Assembly: GCA_003278095.1 (NCBI GenBank)
Contig: QCHB01000007.1
Coordinates: 48,239 to 112,238 of the forward strand
From: SAR116 cluster bacterium AG-390-L20
GTDB lineage: Bacteria; Pseudomonadota; Alphaproteobacteria; Puniceispirillales; Marisalimonadaceae
DNA: 64,000 bases
Direction of reading: 5' to 3'
Shown piece after piece: positions 19,553-30,041 of this stretch. Each line of letters begins with the position of its first letter. The first letter of the stretch is position 1. The notes under the pieces are model-generated. The model had not been told where the DNA came from, searched no databases, and worked only from the letters and a program-made list of their open reading frames with translations. A program made the position numbers and the translations under genes.

Positions 19553-20839
19553 ATGGTTTATATATCTGATATTTTAGCTAGACAAATTTTAGATAGTAGA
19601 GGAAATCCTACCTTAGAAGTGGATGTCAAATTATCTGACGGAAGTCTTGGCAGAGCGGCTGTACCTTCTGGTGCCTCAACTGGTAAATACGAGGCATACG
19701 AACTTAGAGACAATAATTTAAAGTTATTTAATGGAAAGAGTGTTCTTAAAGCTATTGAAAATATTAATGTCGAAATTTTTAATACCTTTTCTGGAAGAAA
19801 TCCATATCAACAAAGAATTATTGATCGCGATTTAATTGATCTAGATGGTACCGCAAATAAAAATAAATTAGGAGCTAATGCTATACTAGGATTTTCAATG
19901 GCTGTTGCAAGAGCTGCTGCTATATCACAGAACTTACCTCTTTGGAAATACATTGGTGGTATGAGAGCCAACACTTTACCTATTCCAATGATGAATATTA
20001 TTAATGGGGGAGCTCACGCAAATAATGGATTAGATTTTCAAGAATGTATGATAATGCCAATTGGATTTACTAAATTTTCTGATGCTCTAAGGTCAGGTGT
20101 AGAAATTTTTTATAATTTAAAAAAACTCTTATCTAAAAAAGGATTTTCAGTTGCTGTAGGTGATGAAGGTGGCTTTGCCCCAGATATAAATAGTCTTGAA
20201 GAAGCACTTTCATATATCGCAGAATCTGTAGAAAATAGTGGATACAAACTGGGAGAAGAAATTTTTATTTCAATTGATGCTGCTGCTAGTGAATTTTATG
20301 AAAAAGATATTTACACATTAAAAGGAGAGAACAAAAAATATTCTTCTTACGAATTAGTTACATTTTGGGAGAATATTTGTAATAAATTTCCTATTGTTTC
20401 TATTGAAGATCCATTTGATGAAAATGATTGGAACGGGTTTAAAGAGCTTACTAAGAGAATTGGGAAAAAGGTTCAAATAGTGGGTGATGATCTTTTTGTT
20501 ACTAACAAAAAAAGACTTTTAAAAGGTATAAAAAATAGCTCAGCAAATTCTATTTTAATTAAACTTAATCAAATCGGAACACTCTCAGAAACACTAGAAA
20601 CAATGGAGTTGGCTAAAGACGCAAATTTAGGGGTTATTGTTTCTCATAGATCTGGTGAAACAGAAGATGTTTTTATTAGCGATCTTTGTGTTGCTTTAAA
20701 TGCTGGTCAAATCAAAACAGGATCTTTATCGAGAAGTGATAGAACTGCTAAATATAATCAGCTTTTAAGAATTGAAGAGATGTTGGGAGAGGATGCTTAT
20801 TATTTTGGCAATAATTTTTTTAAAAAATTTAATATTTAG
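19553..20839 (+). CDS. eno: Enolase
   Basis: Enolase converts 2-phosphoglycerate to phosphoenolpyruvate in glycolysis. The 428-residue protein has [17 protein letters not shown] near the start, [13 protein letters not shown] (about residues 155-167), [16 protein letters not shown] (magnesium ligand) and SHRSGETED with the catalytic surroundings. A TTGGAG site stands before the ATG. ftsB follows after 11 bases, as in many proteobacteria. Confidence 0.97.
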   Translation: MVYISDILARQILDSRGNPTLEVDVKLSDGSLGRAAVPSGASTGKYEAYELRDNNLKLFNGKSVLKAIENINVEIFNTFSGRNPYQQRIIDRDLIDLDGTANKNKLGANAILGFSMAVARAAAISQNLPLWKYIGGMRANTLPIPMMNIINGGAHANNGLDFQECMIMPIGFTKFSDALRSGVEIFYNLKKLLSKKGFSVAVGDEGGFAPDINSLEEALSYIAESVENSGYKLGEEIFISIDAAASEFYEKDIYTLKGENKKYSSYELVTFWENICNKFPIVSIEDPFDENDWNGFKELTKRIGKKVQIVGDDLFVTNKKRLLKGIKNSSANSILIKLNQIGTLSETLETMELAKDANLGVIVSHRSGETEDVFISDLCVALNAGQIKTGSLSRSDRTAKYNQLLRIEEMLGEDAYYFGNNFFKKFNI

Positions 20840-20850
20840 GATAATATAAC

Positions 20851-21162
20851 ATGTATAAATATTTAAATAGAAAAAATTTACTTTTAAATCTAATGACAGT
20901 TTTTTCTTTATTAATATTTATTTTTTTTGTATCTCATATTTTTTTTGGAGAAAGATCACTTTGGAAAATTTTTTCATTAAATAATCAAATATTACTAGCC
21001 AAAAAGGAATATAGTATTTTACTTGATGAAAAAGTAAAAATATCTTCAGAAATTAATCTCCTTCGGGATAATAATTTAGATCCTGATATCATTTCGGAAA
21101 TTGCACACAAGTTATTAGGTCTTATACATTCTGATCAAATAGTCATTGATATTCCTAAATAA
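20851..21162 (+). CDS. ftsB: Septum formation initiator, FtsB/DivIC family
   Basis: A 103-residue single-pass membrane protein. A short cytoplasmic start and a membrane helix (about residues 14-33) are followed by a coiled-coil segment (about 45-76) and a short C-terminal domain containing DPDIISEIAHKLLGL. This is the FtsB/DivIC pattern; FtsB joins FtsL and FtsQ in the divisome. Position after eno supports the call. The transcript is probably closed by the hairpin at 21164. Confidence 0.86.
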   Translation: MYKYLNRKNLLLNLMTVFSLLIFIFFVSHIFFGERSLWKIFSLNNQILLAKKEYSILLDEKVKISSEINLLRDNNLDPDIISEIAHKLLGLIHSDQIVIDIPK

Positions 21163-21163
21163 C

Positions 21164-21196
21164 TTAAGATATTGTTAGGAATAATCTTAATTTTTT
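21164..21196 (+). terminator. Intrinsic terminator after ftsB
   Basis: TTAAGA at 21164-21169 pairs with TCTTAA at 21185-21190, extended by TATT/AATA with one bulged base and a GTTAGG loop; TTTTTT follows at 21191-21196. It starts two bases after the ftsB stop and separates the glycolysis/division run from pdhA. The stem is AT-rich and modest in strength. It is the clearest intrinsic terminator I can see in the window. Confidence 0.6.
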
Positions 21197-21251
21197 GTTA
21201 AAAGATAATTTAATTATTGTGAGTTTTGTTTGCTAGTAATACAGGTTAAAT

Positions 21252-22256
21252 ATGAAAAAAAATATATCGTCTTTAGTTAAAAATAAATCAAAAATGAATT
21301 ATGATCTAGATTTATTAAAAGATATGTATAAAAAAATGCTTCTTATTAGAAGATTTGAAGAAAAAGCTGGTCAACTGTATGGTATGGGTAAGATTGGTGG
21401 TTTTTGCCATTTATACATTGGTCAAGAAGCAGTTGTCGTAGGTATTCAGTCTGCACAAATTGAAGGAGATAGTATCGTCACATCTTATAGAGATCACGGT
21501 CACATGATAGCATGTGATATGGATCCTAAAGGTGTAATGGCGGAGTTAACGGGTAGAGAAGACGGTTATTCAAAAGGCAAAGGTGGATCTATGCATATGT
21601 TTAGCCGTGAAAAAGGATTTTTTGGGGGGCATGGTATAGTAGCTGCTCAAGTTCCAATTGGAGCAGGTTTAGCTTTTTCTCATAAATATAATGGAAACAA
21701 GAATGTTTGCATAACATACTTTGGAGATGGTGCGGCTAACCAAGGGCAAGTTTATGAATCTTACAACATAGCTTCACTTTGGCAACTTCCTGTTATTTTT
21801 GTTATAGAAAATAATAAGTATGGTATGGGCACATCTGTAAATAGGTCTTCTGCTGGTGATAATTTATCTGATAGAGGTAAAGCATACGGCATCAAATCAG
21901 AAATTGTTGATGGAATGGATATTATTGCTGTTAGAGAAGCTGCAATTAAGGCTATTGAATATTGTAGATTAGGCAAAGGACCCTATATATTAGAAATGAA
22001 AACTTATAGATATAGAGGGCATTCAATGTCTGACCCAGCAAAATATAGGACTAGAGACGAAGTTGAGCAAATTAGAAAGACATCTGACCCGATAGAAAAT
22101 ATTAAAGTTTTATTAAATAAAATGGGTGTTGTAGACAAAGTTCTTAAAGATATTGATGTTGAAATAAAATCTATAATAGCTGATGCCGCAAAATTTGCAC
22201 AAGATTCACCAGAACCCTCCCCATCTGAATTATATACTGATATAACTATCAATTAG
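21252..22256 (+). CDS. pdhA: Pyruvate dehydrogenase E1 component, alpha subunit
   Basis: The alpha subunit of the heterotetrameric E1 binds thiamine diphosphate and decarboxylates pyruvate. The 334-residue protein has YRDHGHM, the phosphorylation-loop region YRYRGHSMSDPAKYR (about residues 254-268) and the thiamine diphosphate motif GDGAANQGQ (about 159-167) ending with NNKYGMGTS. It is first in pdhA-pdhB-pdhC-lpd, separated from ftsB by a terminator, so a promoter probably lies at 21197-21251. Confidence 0.95.
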   Translation: MKKNISSLVKNKSKMNYDLDLLKDMYKKMLLIRRFEEKAGQLYGMGKIGGFCHLYIGQEAVVVGIQSAQIEGDSIVTSYRDHGHMIACDMDPKGVMAELTGREDGYSKGKGGSMHMFSREKGFFGGHGIVAAQVPIGAGLAFSHKYNGNKNVCITYFGDGAANQGQVYESYNIASLWQLPVIFVIENNKYGMGTSVNRSSAGDNLSDRGKAYGIKSEIVDGMDIIAVREAAIKAIEYCRLGKGPYILEMKTYRYRGHSMSDPAKYRTRDEVEQIRKTSDPIENIKVLLNKMGVVDKVLKDIDVEIKSIIADAAKFAQDSPEPSPSELYTDITIN

Positions 22257-22266
22257 TGGTGATTAA

Positions 22267-23601
22267 ATGACAATTGAAATTTTAATGCCTGCTTTAAGCC
22301 CAACCATGGAAGAGGGTACGTTAGCTAAATGGCTTGTAAATGAAGGAGATTCAATTTCTTCTGGTGATTTAATTGCAGAAATAGAAACAGATAAAGCTAC
22401 AATGGAAGTAGAGGCAGTAGATGACGGTAAAATAGGTCAATTGCTAGTTCCAGCTGGAACTGAGGGTGTCAAAGTTAACACCCCAATAGCATTGTTAATT
22501 GATTCAAACGAATTACCCCATACTTCGATAAAAACTATTGCTGATAAACCTTATTTAGAAAAAGAAAAAATTACAACTGAGCTTAAAATAGATAAACCTG
22601 TTACACTAGAGCCTAATTCAAGTATTATTACAGTAAGAGAAGCATTAAGAAATGCAATGGCTGAAGAAATGAGATCTGACAAAAAAGTTTTTGTAATGGG
22701 AGAAGAGGTTGCGGAATATCAAGGTGCATATAAAGTAACTCAGGGTTTGCTTGATGAATTTGGTAACAAAAGAGTATATGACACTCCAATCACAGAGCAT
22801 GGCTTTGCAGGTATTGGTATCGGAGCAGCTTTTGGTAACTTGAAACCCATCGTAGAATTTATGACCTTTAATTTTGCAATGCAAGCAATGGATCAAATAA
22901 TTAATTCGGCGGCTAAAACACTCTACATGTCTGGTGGTCAAATGGGTTGCCCAATTGTTTTTAGAGGACCTAATGGGGCAGCTTCTCGTGTTGCAGCACA
23001 GCATAGTCAATGTTATGCTAGTTGGTATTCCCATTGTCCAGGTTTAAAAGTTGTTTCACCATGGTCTAGTAAAGATGCCAAAGGATTGTTGAAATCTGCA
23101 ATAAGAGATCCAGATCCTGTAATTTTTCTTGAAAATGAAGTTATGTATGGACAATCCTTCAGTTGTCCAGATGATAATGATTTCTTGGTACCAATAGGAC
23201 AAGCTAACATCGAAAAAGAAGGTTCAGATGTTACCATTATTGCGTTTTCTATAATGGTAGGAAAATCTCTTGAAGCAGCAGATATTTTGAATGAAAAAGG
23301 AATAAAAGCTGAAGTCATTAACCTAAGATCGTTACGTCCTTTGGATATCGAAACTATAATTAATTCTGTTAAAAAAACTAATAGAGCCGTGACATGTGAG
23401 GAAGGTTTTCCTTTTGCGGGAATTGGTGCAGAAATTTCTGCAGCCATTAATGAAAATGCTTTTGATTGGCTAGATGCTCCTGTAAAAAGAGTAACGGGTA
23501 AAGATGTACCAATGCCTTACGCTGCTAATTTAGAAAAATTAGCTCTACCTCAAGTTGATGATATCGTTAACGCATGTAGCGAAGTGTGTTATAAAAATTG
23601 A
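22267..23601 (+). CDS. pdhB: Pyruvate dehydrogenase E1 component, beta subunit with N-terminal lipoyl domain
   Basis: The beta subunit completes the E1 active site. Residues 1 to about 78 form a lipoyl domain with the modified lysine in ETDKATM (lysine 43). A linker leads to the transketolase-type pyrimidine-binding domain (from about residue 118, [11 protein letters not shown]) and the C-terminal transketolase domain (RPLDIETI). The extra lipoyl domain, a feature of many alphaproteobacterial PdhB proteins, accounts for the length of 444 residues. It closely resembles the lipoyl domain at the start of pdhC. Confidence 0.95.
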   Translation: MTIEILMPALSPTMEEGTLAKWLVNEGDSISSGDLIAEIETDKATMEVEAVDDGKIGQLLVPAGTEGVKVNTPIALLIDSNELPHTSIKTIADKPYLEKEKITTELKIDKPVTLEPNSSIITVREALRNAMAEEMRSDKKVFVMGEEVAEYQGAYKVTQGLLDEFGNKRVYDTPITEHGFAGIGIGAAFGNLKPIVEFMTFNFAMQAMDQIINSAAKTLYMSGGQMGCPIVFRGPNGAASRVAAQHSQCYASWYSHCPGLKVVSPWSSKDAKGLLKSAIRDPDPVIFLENEVMYGQSFSCPDDNDFLVPIGQANIEKEGSDVTIIAFSIMVGKSLEAADILNEKGIKAEVINLRSLRPLDIETIINSVKKTNRAVTCEEGFPFAGIGAEISAAINENAFDWLDAPVKRVTGKDVPMPYAANLEKLALPQVDDIVNACSEVCYKN

Positions 23602-23610
23602 GGATATGAA

Positions 23611-24876
23611 ATGAGTATAGATATCTTGATGCCAGCACTCAGTCCAACAATGGAAGAAGGTACTTTATCAAAATGGTTAGTAAAAGAAGGTGATAAGGTT
23701 GTATCTGGTGACTTAATCGCTGAAATAGAAACTGACAAAGCCACAATGGAGGTCGAAGCCATAGATGATGGAGTTATTGGTAAAATTTTAGTTAATGAAG
23801 GTCAAGAAGCAATAAAAGTTAATGTCCCAATTGCTATTTTGCTACTAGACGGTGAAGAATTAACAGATTTAAATACTGAATTAGATGAAGAAAAAAATGA
23901 TAATAAGTCTACAGAAAAAGAGACTATATTTGAGACTAAATTGGAAGATAATGAAGAAAATATAGTAACTAGTCCTGAACCTGTTTTAAATAGTGAACAA
24001 AAAGAAGAATTTTTATATACAAATAACAAAAGAATTTTTATTACACCTCTTGCAAAAAGAATTGCAAAAAAAAGAGATATAGATTTAAGTTTATTAAATG
24101 GTTCTGGACCTAATGGTAGGATATTAAAAATAGACGTTGAAAAATTCAATAATAATAAAAATGTTAAAAATATAAATATAGCTTCACCAGATAATTTTGA
24201 ACTAGTTAAAAATAGTGCAATGCGAAAAACGATTGCAGACAGGCTTGTTAAATCAAAAAACGAAGCACCTCATTTCTATCTTTCTATAGACTGTAACATA
24301 GACGAACTTTTAAATATCAGAAGTGTTTTAAACTCTAAAGCTAAAGATAAATATAAAATATCAGTAAATGATATGATTATAAAGGCATCTAGTGCGGCTC
24401 TAATGAAAGTACCTAAAGCAAATGCTAGTTGGGAAAATGAGAATACTAAATACTTTAAAACTACTGATATATCTGTTGCCGTTGCAATTGAGGGTGGATT
24501 AATTACACCCATTATTAAAGATGTCCAATCAAAGGGCTTGTTAGAAATATCTTACGATATGAAGAATTTAGCTGATAAAGCTAAGAGTGGAAAATTGTTA
24601 CCAGAAGAATATGTCGGAGGCAGTTTTTCAATTTCTAATCTTGGTATGTATGGTATTAAAGAATTTTCAGCAGTTATAAACCCACCGCAAGGATGTATTT
24701 TGGCAGTTGGATCAGGTGAAAAATGTCCAGTTGTTATTAAAGAACAGATAATAATAGCTACTATAATGACAGTTACATTGTCTTGTGACCATCGGGTAGT
24801 TGATGGCGCAGTCGGAGCTGAACTTTTATCAGAATTTAAAAATTTTATTGAAAATCCCTCGTTAATGCTTTTGTAG
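23611..24876 (+). CDS. pdhC: Pyruvate dehydrogenase E2 component, dihydrolipoamide acetyltransferase
   Basis: E2 moves the acetyl group to CoA and forms the core of the complex. The 421-residue protein has one lipoyl domain (residues 1-78, lysine 43), an acidic linker, a peripheral-subunit-binding domain (about 144-180, [12 protein letters not shown] and GRILKIDV) and the acetyltransferase domain from about 200 with the catalytic DHRVVDGA near the C-terminus. It lies 9 bases after pdhB. The single lipoyl domain is balanced by the extra one on PdhB. Confidence 0.95.
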   Translation: MSIDILMPALSPTMEEGTLSKWLVKEGDKVVSGDLIAEIETDKATMEVEAIDDGVIGKILVNEGQEAIKVNVPIAILLLDGEELTDLNTELDEEKNDNKSTEKETIFETKLEDNEENIVTSPEPVLNSEQKEEFLYTNNKRIFITPLAKRIAKKRDIDLSLLNGSGPNGRILKIDVEKFNNNKNVKNINIASPDNFELVKNSAMRKTIADRLVKSKNEAPHFYLSIDCNIDELLNIRSVLNSKAKDKYKISVNDMIIKASSAALMKVPKANASWENENTKYFKTTDISVAVAIEGGLITPIIKDVQSKGLLEISYDMKNLADKAKSGKLLPEEYVGGSFSISNLGMYGIKEFSAVINPPQGCILAVGSGEKCPVVIKEQIIIATIMTVTLSCDHRVVDGAVGAELLSEFKNFIENPSLMLL

Positions 24877-24884
24877 GAATAAAT

Positions 24885-26294
24885 ATGACAAAAAATGATT
24901 ATGACCTGATTGTAATTGGTGGTGGCCCTGGAGGTTACGTGGCTGCTATAAAGGCCTCTCAACTAGGAATGTCTGTTGCATTAGTTGAAGACAAACATTT
25001 GGGCGGAATTTGTTTAAATTGGGGTTGTATTCCAACAAAAGCGTTACTCAGAGCAAGTGAAATTAGACATATGCTTGATAATGTTGGAGAGTTTGGTTTT
25101 ACTATTTCTAACATTAAAATGGATATTAATAATATAACAAAACGTTCAAGAAAAGTAGCAGCTCAGTTATCGGGTGGTATAAATCATCTTTTAAAAAAAA
25201 ATAAAGTTCATGTTTTCGAAGGTTTTGGATATTTAGATAAAGGCACAGTTGATTCAAAAATAATTATCATAAAAACTGAAAAAGAGATTATTAGAAAAAA
25301 AACACAAAACGTTATTATCGCAACAGGAGCAAGATCTAGGAATCTACCTTTTGTATCTTCAGATGGCATAAATATTTGGGACTACAAGACTGCTATGACG
25401 CCTCCAAAGTTGCCATCTTCACTCATTATTATTGGCTCTGGCGCTATAGGAATGGAGTTTGCATCCTTTTATAATGATTTAGGAGTTAATGTTACTGTTG
25501 TAGAGGCTTTGCCATCCATTTTACCAAATGAGGATGAAGATATATCCATAATCGTAGAAAATAATTTTAAAAAAAGAGGAATAAACATTAAAACTAATGC
25601 AACTTTAAAATCTGTAAACACTCTTGATAAATCGGTGTCCGCTGAAATTTCTGTAAATGGTAAAATTGAAAAAATAAATTCTGAAAAATTAATCTTGGCT
25701 GTTGGTATTATTGCTAATACTGAAAACCTAGGTTTAAATAATTATAATATCAAAATAGATAAAGGTCATATTATAACCAACGAATGGTTAGAGACAGATG
25801 AAAAGGGTATATATGCTATTGGGGATGTAACTGTTGGACCATGGTTGGCGCACAAAGCAAGTCATGAAGGCATTTTATGTGTAGAAAAAATAGCTGGTCA
25901 TAAAAATCTAAAACCTATAGATAAAAGCTCTATACCTGGTTGTACATATTGTAGACCTCAAGTAGCGTCTATAGGACTAACAGAACAAAATGCAAAATCT
26001 CAAAACTTAAATATAAAGATTGGAAAGTTTCCTTTTATAGGAAATGGTAAAGCTATTGCTTTAGGAGATTCTGAAGGAATGATAAAAACAATTTTTAATA
26101 AAGATACAGGAGAACTGATAGGTGCTCATATGGTTGGACCAGAAGTTACTGAGTTAATACAAGGCTTTTCAATAGCTAAAAAATTAGAAACAACTGAACA
26201 GGAATTAATGCATACAATTTTTCCACACCCAACACTTTCTGAAAGTATGCATGAATCTGTCCTTGATGCATACAATCAAGCAATTCATTATTAA
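24885..26294 (+). CDS. lpdA: Dihydrolipoyl dehydrogenase (E3)
   Basis: E3 reoxidises the dihydrolipoyl groups and reduces NAD+. The 469-residue flavoprotein has the FAD fingerprint VIGGGPGGYVAA (residues 10-21), the redox disulfide GGICLNWGCIPTK (about 40-52), a second nucleotide fold (IIGSGAIGMEFASF, about 182-195) and the C-terminal catalytic HPTLSESMHE. It starts 8 bases after pdhC. It probably also serves the 2-oxoglutarate dehydrogenase and glycine cleavage complexes unless other copies exist. Confidence 0.95.
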   Translation: MTKNDYDLIVIGGGPGGYVAAIKASQLGMSVALVEDKHLGGICLNWGCIPTKALLRASEIRHMLDNVGEFGFTISNIKMDINNITKRSRKVAAQLSGGINHLLKKNKVHVFEGFGYLDKGTVDSKIIIIKTEKEIIRKKTQNVIIATGARSRNLPFVSSDGINIWDYKTAMTPPKLPSSLIIIGSGAIGMEFASFYNDLGVNVTVVEALPSILPNEDEDISIIVENNFKKRGINIKTNATLKSVNTLDKSVSAEISVNGKIEKINSEKLILAVGIIANTENLGLNNYNIKIDKGHIITNEWLETDEKGIYAIGDVTVGPWLAHKASHEGILCVEKIAGHKNLKPIDKSSIPGCTYCRPQVASIGLTEQNAKSQNLNIKIGKFPFIGNGKAIALGDSEGMIKTIFNKDTGELIGAHMVGPEVTELIQGFSIAKKLETTEQELMHTIFPHPTLSESMHESVLDAYNQAIHY

Positions 26295-26315
26295 AATAAG
26301 TTAATAAAATATTTA

Positions 26316-27281
26316 ATGATAAAGACAATGAATGAAATAAAAAAAATAAGACATCCAGAAAAAATACATAAGCCCGATAATATTTCACCCCCAAAGCCAA
26401 AGTGGCTAAGAGTAAGAGCTCCATTGGGGAAAATTTTTGATGAAACTAAAGGGTTATTAGATGATTTAAAAATTACAACTGTATGTGAAGAAGCTAGTTG
26501 CCCTAATATAGGTAATTGTTGGTCAAAAAAACATGCAACTATGATGATTATGGGAGATATTTGTACTAGAGCTTGTTCTTTTTGTAATGTTGCAACTGGT
26601 AAACCTAGGGGACTTGATCTATCTGAGCCTATTAGAGTTGCAAAGTCAGTAGCAAGATTAAATTTAAGTCACGTTGTTATAACATCTGTTGATAGAGACG
26701 ATTTAAATGACGGTGGAGCAGGGCACTTTGTTAATACAATTGCTGATATAAGAAAATTATCCCCAAAAACATCTATTGAAATACTAACTCCAGATTTTTT
26801 AAGAAAAGATGGAGCTTTAGAAAAAGTTATTGATGCAAAACCTGATGTTTTTAATCATAATCTTGAAACTGTTCCAAGATTATACCCAACTGTAAGACCA
26901 GGAGCAAGATATTTTCATTCATTGAGTTTGCTTGCAAAAGTGAAAGAAACTGACCCAAATATATTCACTAAATCTGGAATAATGGTAGGACTTGGTGAGA
27001 ATGAAAATGAAGTTTACCAAGTAATGGATGACATGAGATCAGCAAATATTGATTTTTTAACTATTGGACAGTATCTTCAACCTACTATAAAACATCATAA
27101 AGTCGAAAAGTATATTGATCCTATGGAATTTAAAAATTATCAAAAAATAGCACTTGCAAAAGGATTTCTCGTTGTTTCCTCTTCTCCCCTAACAAGAAGC
27201 AGCTTTCATGCAAGCGAAGATTTTGAAAAATTAAAAAAAGCAAGGGTTAATTTGTATAATGGGTTAAAAAGAAATAATTAA
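26316..27281 (+). CDS. lipA: Lipoyl synthase
   Basis: LipA is a radical SAM enzyme that inserts two sulfur atoms into octanoyl groups on lipoyl domains, so it serves the pdhB and pdhC products encoded just upstream. Two iron-sulfur motifs are visible: [12 protein letters not shown] (about residues 56-67) and CTRACSFC (about 82-89). The RSSFHA motif near the C-terminus carries the serine ligand of the auxiliary cluster. The start may be ATG 26316 or ATG 26328; neither has a strong ribosome site. The gene ends against the following ATG with no gap. Confidence 0.95.
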   Translation: MIKTMNEIKKIRHPEKIHKPDNISPPKPKWLRVRAPLGKIFDETKGLLDDLKITTVCEEASCPNIGNCWSKKHATMMIMGDICTRACSFCNVATGKPRGLDLSEPIRVAKSVARLNLSHVVITSVDRDDLNDGGAGHFVNTIADIRKLSPKTSIEILTPDFLRKDGALEKVIDAKPDVFNHNLETVPRLYPTVRPGARYFHSLSLLAKVKETDPNIFTKSGIMVGLGENENEVYQVMDDMRSANIDFLTIGQYLQPTIKHHKVEKYIDPMEFKNYQKIALAKGFLVVSSSPLTRSSFHASEDFEKLKKARVNLYNGLKRNN

Positions 27282-27710
27282 ATGAGGCATGAAGAGCGTA
27301 GGGTAATAAATCATTCCCCATTAAATTTATTTAAATTGGTTTCGGATGTTAAAAAATATCCAGAATTTTTACCTTGGTGCTTAGGCGCTAGAGTTAAAAA
27401 CAATTGCAAAAACAATTTTGATGCTGACTTGATTATTGGCTTTAAAATATATAAAGAAATATATTCATCACAAGTTATTTTAGATCATGTTAATAAAAAG
27501 ATAATTGTAAATTATAAAGATGGGCCATTTCAGCATCTTGATAATTATTGGATTTTTAAAGACAACATAAAAGGTTGTGAAGTTGAATTCATGGTTGATT
27601 TTAAATTTAAATCTATTTTTCTACAAACATTAATGGAAACTTTATTTTCTGAAGCTGCACGAAGAATGGTAGGTGCATTTGAAAAACGAGCAAATGAACT
27701 ATTTAATTAA
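27282..27710 (+). CDS. START-like COQ10/RatA family protein
   Basis: A 142-residue cyclase/dehydrase (START fold) protein with the family pattern LFKLVSDVKKYPEFLPWC (about residues 17-34) and RRMVGAFEKRA at the end. In eukaryotes COQ10 binds coenzyme Q and aids respiration; the E. coli relative RatA was reported as a ribosome-association toxin. In alphaproteobacteria this gene commonly follows lipA, which favours a quinone-related role. It starts the base after the lipA stop and overlaps cinA, convergent, by 8 bases. Confidence 0.85.
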   Translation: MRHEERRVINHSPLNLFKLVSDVKKYPEFLPWCLGARVKNNCKNNFDADLIIGFKIYKEIYSSQVILDHVNKKIIVNYKDGPFQHLDNYWIFKDNIKGCEVEFMVDFKFKSIFLQTLMETLFSEAARRMVGAFEKRANELFN

Positions 27711-28203
27711 CTTTCTTAAAACTTTCAATAATTTCATTTGAAAGTTTTAATGCTTCCAAAGTTGTTTCCTGTCTTATTTTAAGTCTATTTCCTTTAAATA
27801 AATATTCTTTTGTAATAATATTTTTTTTTGTGCCAATTCCAATATAAACAAGTCCCACAGGTTTGTTTTTACTTCCCCCACTTGGTCCTGCTATCCCAGT
27901 AACGGCAATTGATATATCTGCATTCATGAGATTTAAGACATTAGATGCCATATCATAAGCAATTATTTTACTAACTGCTCCATTTTCATTTATTATTTTT
28001 AAAGGAATGTTTAAAATTTTACTTTTCATATCATTTGAATATGTAACAACAGAAGACTTAAAAATAGTGCTCGAACCACTTATTGAAACAATAGATGAGG
28101 CTATCATACCACCTGTACAACTTTCTGCAGTAGTAACGATTAATTTTTTTTCTAAACATTGATTTAATAATATTTCAGATTGCTTATTAATTTTTTCCCA
28201 CAT
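27703..28203 (-). CDS. pncC: Nicotinamide-nucleotide amidase (CinA C-terminal domain protein)
   Basis: The 166-residue protein is the stand-alone amidohydrolase domain of the CinA/YgaD family, which deamidates nicotinamide mononucleotide in pyridine nucleotide recycling. It has TAESCTGG (about residues 25-32, with the family serine), SVVTYSN and VTGIAGPSGGS (about 104-114). The N-terminal COG1058 domain found in full-length CinA is absent, as is usual in this class. It lies 8 bases downstream of pgpA and completes the minus-strand ispDF-pgpA-cinA unit. Confidence 0.9.
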   Translation of the reverse strand: MWEKINKQSEILLNQCLEKKLIVTTAESCTGGMIASSIVSISGSSTIFKSSVVTYSNDMKSKILNIPLKIINENGAVSKIIAYDMASNVLNLMNADISIAVTGIAGPSGGSKNKPVGLVYIGIGTKKNIITKEYLFKGNRLKIRQETTLEALKLSNEIIESFKKVN

Positions 28204-28210
28204 TTTTAGC

Positions 28211-28723
28211 TCATAAAGTTTTTAAAATTAAAGGTTGGCTTATAGACGTTAAAATAGCTGCTTGGGTTAAAAATGCACATAAACCTGCAACTAAGTCGTC
28301 AATCATAATGCCAAATCCACCAGGTAATTTCTCGAGTTTTTTTATTGGACCTATTTTTGTAATATCAAAAAACCTGAATAAAAGAAACGATAATAATAAA
28401 GATGTTAAATTATAACTAATATCACTAGTATCTATTATACCTAATAAAGCTACAAATTGCCCAGCAAACTCGTCTACCACGACTTCTTTTGGATCTTTTT
28501 TTTTGTGCAATTTTATGTGAGCTTCGCAAAGGAGATAACCAATTATCACAAAAATAAATACAAACAATAAAAAAAATTTAATTTTTAACATTATTAAAAT
28601 GTAGTAACCAAAAACCAACCCAATTAAAGAAGCTAATGTTCCAGGTGCGTATTTAAAACGGCCGATCGGATAAACTTCTGCAAGCTTTGATAAAAAAATC
28701 AAAAATCTTATGTTATTAATCAT
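28211..28723 (-). CDS. pgpA: Phosphatidylglycerophosphatase A
   Basis: PgpA dephosphorylates phosphatidylglycerophosphate to phosphatidylglycerol at the inner membrane. The 170-residue protein has several membrane helices, the early GRFKYAPGTLASL segment (about residues 21-33), the catalytic VVDEFAGQ (about 82-89) and IDDLVAGL (about 141-148). Its start overlaps the end of ispDF by 8 bases, and cinA follows. The conserved unit ispDF-pgpA-cinA is typical of alphaproteobacteria. Confidence 0.92.
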   Translation of the reverse strand: MINNIRFLIFLSKLAEVYPIGRFKYAPGTLASLIGLVFGYYILIMLKIKFFLLFVFIFVIIGYLLCEAHIKLHKKKDPKEVVVDEFAGQFVALLGIIDTSDISYNLTSLLLSFLLFRFFDITKIGPIKKLEKLPGGFGIMIDDLVAGLCAFLTQAAILTSISQPLILKTL

Positions 28724-29918
28724 CTAAAATTATTTCAGGTATTTGTGCTGAAGTTATTGCCATAGCAGCAATACCTTCTTGACGTCCTATAAAACCCATA
28801 CTTTCAGAAGTTTTTCCTTTAATACTTATTTTTTTAGGATTGATATCTAAAATTCTTCCAATATTTTCTACAATCTTTTGTGAGTAATTTAATATTTTTG
28901 GTTTTTCGCAAATTATTACTGTATCTATATTGTTAATTCTTCCCTTTTCTTTTTTTAACATTATTGATGCATGTTTTAAAAAAAGTGAACTATTAGCATT
29001 TTTCCATTTATTGTCTGATGGAGGAAATAACTTACCTATATCACCTTTGTTTATTATCCCTAGAATACTATCAGTTATTGCATGTAGAAGAACATCAGCA
29101 TCTGAATGACCTATTAATGAGTTTATATTATTTATCTTAATACCACCTAAGTGGATAAAGTTTTTATCAGCACTTTTTTTAATATCAAATCTATGTATAT
29201 CAAAACCATTCCCAATTTTAGTTATATATTTAACATTACTAACACACAAATGTGGCTCCAATAATTTTAAATCTTTTTGGTAAGTTATTTTTAAAGTAAG
29301 AGGATCGCCTTCAATTGCAATAACTTTCATTTCATTGCTTAAAAAAAGAGAACTTTCATCTTCATAAACTTTTTTACTTTTTTTATGAGCATTAATTAAA
29401 AGCTTATAATTACATAACTGCGGTGTTTGGACTAATACTTTATCTTGTCTATTGACAACGTCTTTAATTATTTTTTTTGACACAGATCTTATGGAGTCTG
29501 TGAGATTTAATGTTGGTACAACACACGTAATATTTTTATCACAGTACTCAAGTAATCTTTTAATGACGTCAGATGATATCAATGGTCTAGCTGCGTCATG
29601 AATTAATACATATTGGGGATTAAACTTTTCTATTGCAACAAGAGCGTTATATACACTTTCGTGTCTTTCTTTACCACCTAAAACTGGTAATAAAATATTA
29701 TGTTTATTATGTATTTCATTAACTTTTGTTATATCTTTTTCATTAGAGACAACTTGAATTGGTACATTTTTAATATATTTTTTAAATCTAATTATATTTT
29801 TCTCTAATATTGTTTCATTATTGTAGTATATTAGTTGCTTGCTAGTTTGTTTATTTAATCTATTTCCAATTCCTCCAGCAAGTAATATAATAACTAAATT
29901 ATCAAAATTTTTTGTCAC
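28716..29918 (-). CDS. ispDF: Fused IspD/IspF: MEP cytidylyltransferase and MECDP synthase
   Basis: This fusion catalyses two non-consecutive steps of the non-mevalonate isoprenoid pathway. IspD occupies about residues 1-230 (LLAGGIGNRLN with a lysine-containing SKQ loop, and HDAARPL near 103). IspF occupies about 232-400 (GFDIHRF, HSDADVLLHAITD, GLL-like zinc-binding and TSESMGFIGR). The fusion is characteristic of Alpha- and Epsilonproteobacteria. The start is a GTG at 29916-29918 preceded by GGAGA. No dusB lies between it and ntrB, where it is often found in this class. Confidence 0.94.
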   Translation of the reverse strand: MTKNFDNLVIILLAGGIGNRLNKQTSKQLIYYNNETILEKNIIRFKKYIKNVPIQVVSNEKDITKVNEIHNKHNILLPVLGGKERHESVYNALVAIEKFNPQYVLIHDAARPLISSDVIKRLLEYCDKNITCVVPTLNLTDSIRSVSKKIIKDVVNRQDKVLVQTPQLCNYKLLINAHKKSKKVYEDESSLFLSNEMKVIAIEGDPLTLKITYQKDLKLLEPHLCVSNVKYITKIGNGFDIHRFDIKKSADKNFIHLGGIKINNINSLIGHSDADVLLHAITDSILGIINKGDIGKLFPPSDNKWKNANSSLFLKHASIMLKKEKGRINNIDTVIICEKPKILNYSQKIVENIGRILDINPKKISIKGKTSESMGFIGRQEGIAAMAITSAQIPEIILDD

Positions 29919-30041
29919 TCAAATCTCCAAACACGATTAAAAATTAAGCAATTACCTTAAATTAATTTTGTTTATTATAAATATTGGTTAATTTATAGTC
30001 GTTATTTATTAAGTATAAATTTTAAACTAATAAATTTGATT

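Noticed and set aside
22267..23850. Near-identical sequence at the starts of pdhB and pdhC as a mobile or recombination repeat
   Set aside because: The similarity is explained by the lipoyl domain that begins both proteins, a known feature of alphaproteobacterial pyruvate dehydrogenase.
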